Of a stretch of DNA of 64,000 nt, positions 10,224 to 19,245 are shown piece after piece. The notes below the pieces were generated by a model. It was not told the origin of the DNA. It did no database searches and saw nothing but the letters and a program-made list of their open reading frames with translations. Made by a program: the position numbers and the translations under genes. This DNA is from Rhynchosporium graminicola (taxonomy: Eukaryota; Ascomycota; Leotiomycetes; Helotiales; Ploettnerulaceae). The stretch is from contig FJUW01000012.1 of the NCBI GenBank assembly GCA_900074885.1, positions 1,347,841-1,411,840 on the forward strand, read 5' to 3'. Position 1 is the stretch's first letter; each line of letters starts with the position of its first letter.

Positions 10224-11960
10224 TCACCACCAACTGCTTCCACTCTCGCTGGCCGGAACTTCCATATCTCTCTTGCCTGGCTGCAGGTAAACAGTCTCGT
10301 CAATTATACATAGAGCAGTGCTTCCGACCTTCTGCGTCTCCACTGGTGAAGAGGCAGTCTGCGGCTTCTCAATCTCAGCCAGCCGGGTCTCATACCATAT
10401 CTCCGCCATCCAATGAATGCACTTGATCAAGTATTGCTCATCCACTTTGCACTCCTTGATTTTTATCATTTCTTCGTCCAAAATGTCCCTGGCGACCCAA
10501 TCTATGAACTGTTTCCTGGCTCTCGCGTTTATGGGTAACATTTGTTCAATAAATAAGACGTCCCAGCCCTGTGCCAATCTCGGCTGCGTCGTGGTGGCGA
10601 AAGCGAATTGTCTTGTTCTCTCGACCTTATTCTCATCCATTGAGGTGACTTTCGATGAAGGCAAATCAGAAGTCTTTGTGACGGCGAAATCTGGACCTTT
10701 GGTCTTGATCCAGAAGCGCGAATCCTTTCCAAGTGGATGAGCGGCCTTCCAGACGACGCCTTCACCTCGACCCGTTATGCCAAAGCTCTGAGCAAAGGGG
10801 CATGTATCCGCGATGCCTAGAGTGAGAGCCATTGTGCGCTCCTGGCAACTTTCAAGGTCAGTGACATCCAACTCCTCTTCGAAGAAGCCGCCGCGAGCCA
10901 CATGGACGATTCCAGCATCTTCATCTTCGATATCAGCATATGGCTGGTCATCAAGCCATTTGTTGTCGAGTGAGATGGATGTAATGACGAACAGTCTGCG
11001 TGGAAGTTGGTCGAGAGCAACGTCTTTCTGGACGCCCGGTCCAACCCACTCCCCAGAAATGACCAGCGGATAGTTCTTGTATAAGGATGACCTTGGATTG
11101 ATTTCGATCCAGCGGCTTTCGATTCTGCGCTTCAATTCGAGAACGTTTTTCTCAAGTGAAAACATGGTGGCTGCGAAGCCGAAGATGTCCTTCTCTCTAT
11201 CAAGGCAAAGCATATTTCTGGATTGGAGCCGGATGGTATTATCTTGATTGACGACAATGTCTGCGTGTTGTCCGTGGAGCTTCACAGTGCCAACCAAATT
11301 GATTTTCCGAGGCACATGGTCTTTCAGCACGTTTACCGCTCGATCTCGATTCCACTTGCGATTATCGACCCGGTAGCGACTCTCAATAAGCTGGAAATCG
11401 CCGGTGATCTTTGGGAAACGAGTTGATACTTTCGTGTTGGATAAAGTGGTGACGAAAGCTTTCGAGATAGTGACGGGTGATATTGGTGCCAGCACATTCT
11501 TCCTAGCCTTCTCAGCATATGTCTTTGCCTTTGCTTTATTATTTCTGAGGCTACTGCTGGAATGTTCGGAAATTTCCGAGTTGTTGGTGACCGGTGGCGT
11601 GGATGTAGGACCAGCAGCCTTGAAGCTCATATTTTCAATGCATAGCCCGTGATCCTCAGCTTCCAAGCGTTGTCTTCTTGCTGTAATTTCTGGACCAATC
11701 GCTGATATAAAGGTCGGGGGCTTGTAATAACTTCTTGAGCTTGCGCCATTGACATTTGCTGCGTCGGTGACCTTGAAGACAGCGTTCCTTCCTCTTCCAG
11801 TTCCACTTGTTGGTGAGACCGGAGCTGGTAATGAGACGAGTGCATTCTTGTCTACTTGAGGCGTGAAGGGTGGAGTTGGGAGGTCGAATTGATAGACTTG
11901 TTCAAAAGGGGGTGCATTCTTCGTGATTTCGGCCGTCGACGGTGTACTTGGATGTGCCAT
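10224..11960 (-). CDS. Rnl2-type RNA ligase domain protein
   Basis: The 578-residue intronless protein has an N-terminal low-complexity region of about 180 residues rich in Pro, Ser and Thr, followed by a nucleotidyltransferase core. Visible motifs in order: motif I KLHG (Lys227, the residue adenylated in this superfamily), a GEWVG motif at 303-307, motif IV EGVVWK at 400-405, and motif V WIKTKG at 417-422. The order and spacing match the T4 Rnl2-like RNA ligase family, which seals 3'-OH/5'-phosphate RNA ends with ATP. A basic/acidic helical region (about 470-530) follows as the C-terminal domain. The physiological substrate in filamentous fungi is not known to me. The start at 11960 is the first ATG after stops. 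It is not the three-domain tRNA ligase Trl1, since no kinase or phosphodiesterase domain is present. Confidence 0.8.
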   Translation of the reverse strand: MAHPSTPSTAEITKNAPPFEQVYQFDLPTPPFTPQVDKNALVSLPAPVSPTSGTGRGRNAVFKVTDAANVNGASSRSYYKPPTFISAIGPEITARRQRLEAEDHGLCIENMSFKAAGPTSTPPVTNNSEISEHSSSSLRNNKAKAKTYAEKARKNVLAPISPVTISKAFVTTLSNTKVSTRFPKITGDFQLIESRYRVDNRKWNRDRAVNVLKDHVPRKINLVGTVKLHGQHADIVVNQDNTIRLQSRNMLCLDREKDIFGFAATMFSLEKNVLELKRRIESRWIEINPRSSLYKNYPLVISGEWVGPGVQKDVALDQLPRRLFVITSISLDNKWLDDQPYADIEDEDAGIVHVARGGFFEEELDVTDLESCQERTMALTLGIADTCPFAQSFGITGRGEGVVWKAAHPLGKDSRFWIKTKGPDFAVTKTSDLPSSKVTSMDENKVERTRQFAFATTTQPRLAQGWDVLFIEQMLPINARARKQFIDWVARDILDEEMIKIKECKVDEQYLIKCIHWMAEIWYETRLAEIEKPQTASSPVETQKVGSTALCIIDETVYLQPGKRDMEVPASESGSSWW

Positions 11961-12578
11961 TGTGGTTTTATATGTAGAATGTTGTATGTTGTCGCTGGAA
12001 CCTGTTGAAGTGATCTCTTCCTGAGCCTCACTGTGAAAGACTGAAAATGATTTCGGATAGCTTTTGAGTATCCGTAATTATGCTCAGGAAGAAAAGATCT
12101 AGAGCTGCAGTATTGAATGCTTTAATTACGAGTGGGTGTGATGTAAGTCGCAGTGGTTGGTGTTGCCAGAAAATAACTGGTGGGAGCATGAGCTATGGAT
12201 GCTTATGTAGAGACTAGTTGATGGGAAGAATTTTCAGGGAGTTATCAAACAGGATAGACAATAGGAAGGTGCGCGTTAAGTATTCACTTTCACTATCACT
12301 TTCTCTTCCAAAGGTGAAGGTCTTTTTTTCTTACACAAGCGACGATTCACATCACTCACACCTGCTAACAAATTTCAAAGTGGTCGCTTGTCATCTTACG
12401 CTTGGTCATTAAGGGGAAGGGCTTCAAATTCAGTACTCTTCAGTGTAGCGCCAAGATGCCAGGTATTTATCGATCGAATGTTGTACATAACGCCCGTCTG
12501 CGCCAATACGCCAAAACATTTTCCATCCATCCTTATCAAGACTGCAAAAATAACCCCATATTGCGCCGCCATCTCACC
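11961..12578. other. Intergenic between RSC9 and RNA ligase genes
   Basis: The gap holds the 3' end of RSC9 and the promoter of the RNA ligase gene. A pyrimidine-rich run (about 12283-12310, ACTTTC/CTCT repeats) is the only notable composition feature. No gene is seen. Confidence 0.5.
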
Positions 12579-15451
12579 CTATGACTTGATCGCTCCAACT
12601 AGATCCGAAATGTATGATGCCTATTGCAAATGTCAGATCAATCTGCTTGCAACATGAGGCACAAGAAAAGACTTACCAAAGACTTATTATGCGCCAAAAC
12701 CTCAAACAATCGCGGCTCTACAGGCTTAAACAGACGATCAAGCCAAGAAACTCCATTTTCTAACTTCGCTGTAGCCTCAGCATCAGTCTTTGGAATATTC
12801 CGTGCCAAATTGCGAAGGACCAGAACCGCACTGAGGGGGATTCCAGCAGCTTCTTGACGCTCATCCTGAGCAGTAACCTGAAACACAAGACTACGCTTCG
12901 GGGCTGGGATAATATAAGAAGGTTTTAGCTTCTTAGCTGGCGGAGGACCAGAACTTTCAGGCTCCTTGCGTGGAACGTGACGAGGTGGAAGATGGACTTT
13001 AATGTGATTTGCGATATCCAAGAGTTTCGCAGCTGGGGCTGATTTGAATCGGTGACACTGATCCCAAAGACATTTGTATGCCTGGGTACTCGAGTTCTCG
13101 AACTTGCCGTCTTCTAGCTGCCTGGCTCCCAGGTGTTCTTTGAGGATGTGCTGGAACATGGTTTCTGGGCTCATGAAGAACTGGCCACAAGGCTCGGCTC
13201 CGCCAAACGGTCCTTGCCACAAGCATTTGCTAGCCTCTTCACCCTTGGGATCAACGGGAACACTTCGCATTCTGATGCCTTTAATTATAAATTTTGGCGC
13301 GATTCCGGACTGGACTTGGGCGGCGGCTTTCTCGAAAGTCGTGCTTACGTTCTTGATGAAATCGGCTGCTGCAAGCATACCGACATTGGAAGTTCCTAGA
13401 GGTAGGGAGAAACACGCCTGATATGCTTGCCAAAGAGTAATCTGCGTAATGGACTCATCCGGGTCTTCCTCAAATAGACATTTGAGCCATTGAGAGCTGC
13501 GCTCAGGTTCTTCGATCTTTACAAGCTGGGAAAATATCTCTTTGGGCAGAGTGGTGAGTGTCGTGGGAGCAGGAGTTTTGGTATCTCTGCTGTAGTAGAA
13601 CTCTCTCTCAACTACTCTTACCCCGTGGAGCAAAAGTCTTATGAGTTGGTTGATGAGAGGTTCCACTTGTGATTGCGATATGAGGAAGTCCACGTTCATC
13701 ACCACGGCTGTGTATTGGTAAAGAAAGTCCAAACAAGCATGAACCAGGTCTTCATCATTGAGCATAGTCCAGTCCACAATGTTCTCAATAGCGGTGGCAG
13801 GAACCCCTTGAAGCAGATTATTCTCTTCTAGATTCATAGATATCCTCCCGATGGCGCGCAAAGCTGTCAAGATGGCACCCCGATCATTCGAATCGAGCTG
13901 TTTCAGCAGTGAGATGTAAAGGGGATCGTGTTCTCCAAGATGAAGGTATTTGGTCATTTGCTCCGCAATGTCGAGGGCGTAGTGCTTCAATTCCACGACA
14001 CTTTCCAGATTTGGCAGATTGAGAGCAATACTTAAGAAGTCTCGCAAAGGCGACAGCTCATATACATAGATAGCATTTTCCTCCAGCATTACCATGTTCC
14101 GTAATGTCAGTGCAGCTTCATTGATCTGTAGCATCTTGTCACTAAACTCAGCCGTGTGTATATTGTCGTCGACATCCAGCTTTGCAAGTGCGGCTATTCT
14201 CTGAAGAATGTCTGGAGTACCATCTACACCGTTGATGATATCTCCACTGACCATCTCGCCATCGTCTGTATAGGAGATCTCCCAGTCAACCTTGTAAAAC
14301 AAGGAACTGACTTCAAGCACCTTCTCTACTAGAGCCTCTGCAAGTCCTGGGAAGCCTTCAAAACGATATTTGTCGCCGCGTTCCATGGAGATCTTGACCA
14401 GATGATGAAGAGCATAATCTTGCTCAGCGGGTATTCCAGATCTTAGGGCACATAAACAACGGACGTATATGTTTGGGCCATCAAAACCAGCTGCTCCATA
14501 GTCAGTATAGCTTTAGGTGAGAGGAGCTAAGGAGAACCTACTGCCGGGAAGCATTATGCCCTTCGTGGAAGAGGGAGCCCGTCCATGAGCCACGGCCGCC
14601 GCATCTTTCAATACCCTCTGCAATCGGGCAAATTCAACCGCGCTATTTCCTGGTGTGATAACTTGTCGGAGGGTGAGGGGCATCTGAGGACGAGGCTCAT
14701 AGTTCGCCACGGCCAGAGACATGCTGTCAGTATTGGAAGATGGATTGTAAGATGTAGAGGCACCTCGTATCTGCTGGTGCTGCTGTAGATGTTGGTTGTG
14801 ATGCTGCTGGGTGGTAGAGGTGTGAGATGGAGTCGCAGCATTCCGAGTCTGCCTCGATGATTGGGGTTCTGGCTGCCACATTTGCCTTTGTGGGGGAGCC
14901 TGTCGCAGGCCTCTTGCTACTCTACCCCCGGATCCTGGAGTCTCTTCGGTCGCTGCTGTATCCCGTGTTGGTGTTCCCTCGTCCCCAGAGCCGTCCGAAT
15001 CGTTACCCAGTGCGGTCGTCTCTCTGGGAACAGTAGGGCGGTAATTTTCCAAAGTGCGAGTAAGAAGACCGCTTCCTTTTGCCGAAACGTCCTCCAAGAT
15101 CTCCTTTGGCGGTGGTTCCTTCCCGTGGACTGTAGATATTTCGTAAGCCGCGAGATTTCTGTTGTATACAGACTTTACGGTAAAAGCATAGGCGGGCAAA
15201 TTGACGCTTCCCAAGTTAAATTCCGAGGCAACCTTCCTCCAAGCCAATTTCTCGTCGCTAACTTTATCGTATCCGCCACGTTCTACGACGATCTTGAAAA
15301 GTTGCTGAAGATCAATGCGCCTGTTTGCAACTTTTGGCTCGGGATCGAAATTAGTTCCTCTCTTATCGTGGTAAGCTGCGAGCTTCTCGATGAATTGGGT
15401 GTACTCAGGGGTACTAGGGATGGACGGTTCGCGAGCAGCTCGAGGGGCCAT
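12579..15451 (-). CDS. RSC9: RSC9-type ARID subunit of the RSC chromatin-remodelling complex
   Basis: Three exons are inferred: 15451-14542, 14490-12677 and 12620-12579, with introns of 51 and 56 nt (GTAGGT and GTAAGT donors; CTGAC branch sites about 10-15 nt before the AG). The product is 921 residues. Residues about 10-115 form an ARID DNA-binding domain (YTQFIEKLAAYHDKRG ... ERGGYDKVSDEKLAWRKVA). A Gln/Pro/Ser-rich linker with several QQHHNQ-like runs follows, then an all-helical repeat region, then two Cys/His pairs (CLWQGPFGGAEPC...H and CLWDQCHRFKS...H) near residues 720-800, as in fungal Rsc9. The last exon codes for only 13 residues plus stop, and its splicing was chosen because it continues the frame. 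The RSC complex slides and ejects nucleosomes in the nucleus. Confidence 0.85.
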
Positions 15452-15607
15452 ATTCGTGATTTAAATGTATTGTGGAGAAGCAGTGACTGCCATATGGATT
15501 ATCATAGCATTCTACGAATGCAACGGCTGCGCGGTTCTTATTCGAGCGCGGACGCGATCAACCAAAGACCACAGCCCTGCGCTAAGAAAGAGGCTAGCTC
15601 GAAGGTA

Positions 15608-15804
15608 CAGTGATTCTTCGGTTTGGCGTGATTCTTCAGTAAATAACGCCGGTACACCGCCTTTTGGTGTGAACCCCACCAAATATTGATGTGCTGTAAT
15701 TGTCAGAACTAGAAACCACTGAAGCTCCATGAATACTATACCGATTTGCCTCCAAACTACTTCTTTTTGAAGCTCTTGATCTATAGAGTATATATTCAGT
15801 CTGC
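15608..15804 (+). repeat. Left terminal inverted repeat of the Tc1 element
   Basis: Starts CAGTGATTCTTCGGTTTGG and contains a second copy of GTGATTCTTC about 18 bp in, a possible double transposase-binding site. It ends just before the accessory ORF start codon at 15809. Confidence 0.9.
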
Positions 15805-15808
15805 GGCT

Positions 15809-17524
15809 ATGCCTCCTAAATCTGCTTCCAAGATTAGTACAAAAGCTCCAAAAGGACGTAAATCGACTAAACCACGTACTCGACTACCTTCTGCGCCAGT
15901 ACAACCAGCTAAAATAACCCTGAAAATCAATACTAAGAGTACTATAACTGAGTCTACTGAGCCTACTATAGTACCAGTACTAGTACCAGTACCAGCTATA
16001 GTACCAGCACCAGCTATAGCAAGCCAATCGACGCCTCCACCTCCACCTGAATCGATTATACTCTCTTCTTCGCCTCCGCAGATTATTATATAGGTTGTAG
16101 AGTTGGAAATTCGATACTACCTAGACAGCGAGCGTATTAGCAGTACAATTAGTAGTGTTTCAAACAAGCCAGGAGAGGAGGGACATACCTACCAATCGAT
16201 TAAGGAGACTACTAGAGAGGTAGCAGATAATACTATCAATTCAAGGGGTATTTCCAGCCCAAGAAGAGATCACACTTGCTGGTACGCTACGTATGGAGCT
16301 AATAGCAATCCGACTGAGGTAGATATCAGTAATTCAGCTGATTTCGACCATGTTATCAAACGAGTTTCAAACTAGGGAGCCAAAGGCAAGGAGAAGATAC
16401 TCAGACTCCAGATTTGCTTTGGTATCGTCTTAACTCCTCAGAGTATGGTTCGACCTCCATAGAAAGATCTAGTACTAGCAAAGCCTCCAATTATTGCTAT
16501 TCCAAAGCGTGTATATGGAGATCTGAGAGAGGAGAGAGAGGAGGTGCTAAAGCCTAAGAAACCTCGTACAGCGACAGTACAGTTGATAGAGGAGGAGAAA
16601 CTAAGCCGTCAAGCCGAAAAAGGAACCTTTAAGGAGCTCTTGACCTCAATTCAAGTACTATGGGCTTGCAAAGTTAGCTCTTGTGGTTCAACTACTCGCT
16701 TTTGCTGGGTAAATGATAATAAGCACTATTACCTCTCAGGAGCTGATTTGACTCGCTGGGGCCATGATATTGAAGAAGGAGTTACTACAATTAATGAGCC
16801 TTCTATACTTCATAGAGGAGACTTATCAAGAGAGCTTGCTAGGCGTCGAGAGGCAGAAGAAGTAAAGGAGAGAAGAGGGAGGAAGCAGAAGAAGAGAGAG
16901 TCTTACTATGATTTATCTTCATCACCGGAACGTCGAACAGGAGCCCAATACCCTCTGCAGACGCCTTATTGGCCTCCAAATGGCTTCCCATATCAGTACC
17001 CTACAATACAACCTCCTCAACCTCCTCCGGTATGGTCTCCTTATACTCCTAGCCCACAGGGCTATTTTCAACCTCCGATATACCCTCAACTCAATATACC
17101 TCCTCCAGACTATAAATATCGACTGCCTGAACCTCAATTACCTCCAAATCGACCACAGAAGAGAGCTAGGAGTGAGTTTCCATCGATGGCAGATCTGCGA
17201 GAGTCGAGCCCACTGCGTAGCAGTAGTAATTCTGAGGAGGTGTTATTTGCGCTGAAAACGTTTCTTCATAAGCTCTCACCACCCCCTAAAGCTTCTATAG
17301 CTTCGCAATTCGACTTCGCTATTAAGATATTTATAGAGCAAGAGTATGATATAGCTATGATATCAGAGACGACGATTGGAGAGGGAATAGAGCTTGGAAT
17401 AAAAGCTGGAGTCTTAAAGGTTATAAAGATGAATTTGAAGGCATTCAAGAAGTGGTATAATCAGCAAGAAGTACAACAAACTATAGAAGAGGAGGAGGAG
17501 GAGGAGGAGGAGGAGGAGGAGTAG
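15809..17524 (+). pseudogene. Accessory ORF of the Tc1 element, three in-frame TAG codons
   Basis: From ATG 15809 one frame stays open to the TAG at 17522 except for TAG codons at 16091, 16373 and 16460. Without them it would code for about 570 residues. The visible protein starts MPPKSASKISTKAPKGRKST (basic), has Pro/Val/Ala repeats (VPVLVPVPAIVPAPA), a Cys-containing middle segment (WACKVSSCGSTTRFCW), a Lys/Arg-rich helix (RGRKQKKRE), a long Pro/Tyr-rich stretch and a run of 12 Glu at the C terminus encoded by a GAG repeat. No known enzyme domain is recognised. Its place inside the inverted repeats makes it transposon cargo or a helper protein. The stops are consistent with CAG-to-TAG mutation (RIP-like). 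Function unknown. Confidence 0.7.
17485..17523 (+). repeat. GAA/GAG trinucleotide repeat encoding poly-Glu
   Basis: Thirteen consecutive A/G trinucleotides end the accessory ORF. The convergent transposase ends in a run of five Glu, encoded by CTT repeats on the plus strand at about 17562-17579. Confidence 0.85.
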
Positions 17525-17552
17525 AGAGCAAATTTCTAGTAATTATAGCTAT

Positions 17553-18736
17553 TTACATGCCTTCTTCTTCTTCTTCTTCAAGACCTTGGTACCCACAATG
17601 GCGAAAATATGCCCTTGCTCTACGTTGAGCTTCAGCTCCAATTCCAACTGTACGTATAGCTAGTATTAAGAAGCTTTCAAACTCCTCCCAGGTATGCTAT
17701 TTCCACCTCCAATTTCTTCTAATCCACGCCTTTAGATCTGCGAAACTCTCTTCAATTGGGTTGAAAAAGGGGCAATATAGTGGGAGATATTCAAGCTGAA
17801 GACCGAAGGTAGCGCATAAGACAGCGACTTTAGGAGCTCTATGGATAGAGGCGTTATCCATGATAATAACTCTGATTCCAAGCTCAATACACTCCGGTAA
17901 GATACTCTTTTCAAGCCATTCAGTGAAGATCTCTGTAGTGATAGAGCCTTGGAAGATTAAAGGCTGATAATACCCCCTTATAGAGTATGCCGGTAATATT
18001 GACCACCTTGTCGACCTTTTTAGAACCCTCGATACCTCTGCTGGAGCTCCTCTTGGAGCCCAACCTCTCCTTCTTTCTGCTGTACGTTCGTTGCAAGCAG
18101 ATTCATCGATAAAGCAAAGGTGGTGAGAATTCCAGAATACCATCTTACGCCTCCAAGCAGCGATTAATTCGTCGTTTCGTTGGGCCGTGTCAGGGGGCGT
18201 CCGAGATGTATGTATGGTAAAAGTCTTGATTCTGTCTATCGCTACAGTGGGAGGAACTATCTAAGTGAAGCTGACTAACGGCACTAAGTACTTAGTGCTG
18301 TCTTGTCTCGTGATGATGTCCCGTGACATGTACTTAGTGCTGTCTTGTCTCATGATGATGTCCCGTGACAGGCCGCAGATACTGAGAGTACCTTCTTAGT
18401 ATATTTGATTCGTTTGAGAGCTTTAGAGACTTGATTGATCGATATATCGATATCGTAAGCTTCGTAAAGGTAGGTAGCAATCTCATCCAAGTACAGATCT
18501 GGATCTCTCTCTAATAGAGCTATGATATATAGCTCCATATCATCAGTTATTGCTGGCTGAGGACCTCTCCGGCGTCGATTTAGAGCCTCATCTTGTTGGA
18601 TTCGACGATTACGCTGGCAAATTGTCTTATATGTTGTTCCATACTCTCTTGCTAAGGCGCGCAGGTCAAGATTCTCTCCTGAACGTAGTACTTGATCGAT
18701 TTGGTGTGTTTTCCATGCTGGCAGATTAGGAGCCAT
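17553..18736 (-). pseudogene. Tc1/mariner DD34E transposase, split by a solo LTR and one TAG
   Basis: The N-terminal segment (18736 to about 18376) is a helix-turn-helix region (LRALAREYGTTYKTICQRNRR and a second one ending in NQVSKALKRIKY). The catalytic segment (about 18187 to 17553) has the first Asp in CFIDES, the second in IIMDNASIH and the Glu in NPIEESFADLKAWI, with 34 residues between second Asp and Glu: DD34E. The frame is broken by a 183-bp insertion plus 5-bp duplication (18188-18375). Taking out those 188 bp joins VLSVSAA directly to QRNDELIAAW in frame. A further TAG at 17697-17699 truncates the last about 48 residues. The start ATG lies 16 bp inside the right inverted repeat. 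The enzyme would cut and rejoin the element ends at TA sites. Confidence 0.88.
18188..18370. mobile_element. 183-bp solo LTR inserted in the transposase gene
   Basis: The segment starts TGTCAGGGGG and ends CCCGTGACA, inverted TG...CA ends. It is flanked by the 5-bp direct repeat GGCCG (18183-18187 and 18371-18375). Those are the hallmarks of an LTR retrotransposon LTR left by recombination. Its last part is a tandem duplication of about 42 bp (18289-18328 and 18331-18370, differing at one or two bases). No internal coding sequence is present. Confidence 0.8.
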
Positions 18737-18751
18737 GATATTGACGTTATG

Positions 18752-18948
18752 GCAGACTCAATATATACTCTATAGATCAAGAGCTTCAAAAAGAAGTAGT
18801 TTGGAGGCAAATCGGTATAGTATTCATGGAGCTTCAGTGGTTTCTAGTTCTGACAATTACAGCACATCAATATTTGGTGGGGTTCACACCAAAAGGCGGT
18901 GTACCGGCGTTATTTACTGAAGAATCACGCCAAACCGAAGAATAGCTT
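18752..18948 (-). repeat. Right terminal inverted repeat of the Tc1 element
   Basis: Reverse complement of the left repeat with about one internal mismatch by eye. Its outermost bases (AAGCT in place of CAGTG when read inward) have diverged, which might weaken cleavage at this end. Confidence 0.9.
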
Positions 18949-19245
18949 ATAGCTCCGGCTGACTAATCAAGTTAAATTCTCAGCATTTTGTCGTGCCCAA
19001 CCTTTCTATCGACGCGACAATCTAGGTACAAATGACCACGCCTTCGTCAGGTTACCATCCAGTGAACCTTTCATGAGGTTGACGAGGATATAGTTCACAA
19101 GGAAGTCTTTCTATTCAGCACCATTGATACCAACCAACTAACCATCAGATTAACAAGTCTGAACAGCTTCTCCGTCATTTCGTCTTACACCTCTCCTCTT
19201 TCTATTCCTTATTTCTTTTCCTTGCCTCAATTTTACAGTGTCGTG

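Larger units (their letters stand above)
15608..18948. mobile_element. Tc1/mariner-type DNA transposon with 197-bp inverted repeats and two convergent ORFs
   Basis: Long terminal inverted repeats (15608-15804 and 18752-18948) enclose a minus-strand DD34E transposase (18736-17553) and a plus-strand accessory ORF (15809-17524) that end 28 bp apart. A TA dinucleotide lies at each edge (15606-15607 and about 18948-18949), the target site used by this superfamily, though the outermost few bases differ between the ends. Apart from those terminal bases the two repeats differ at only about one position by eye, indicating recent mobility. Both ORFs are now interrupted (TAG codons; a solo LTR in the transposase), so this copy should not transpose on its own. 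Confidence 0.9.
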
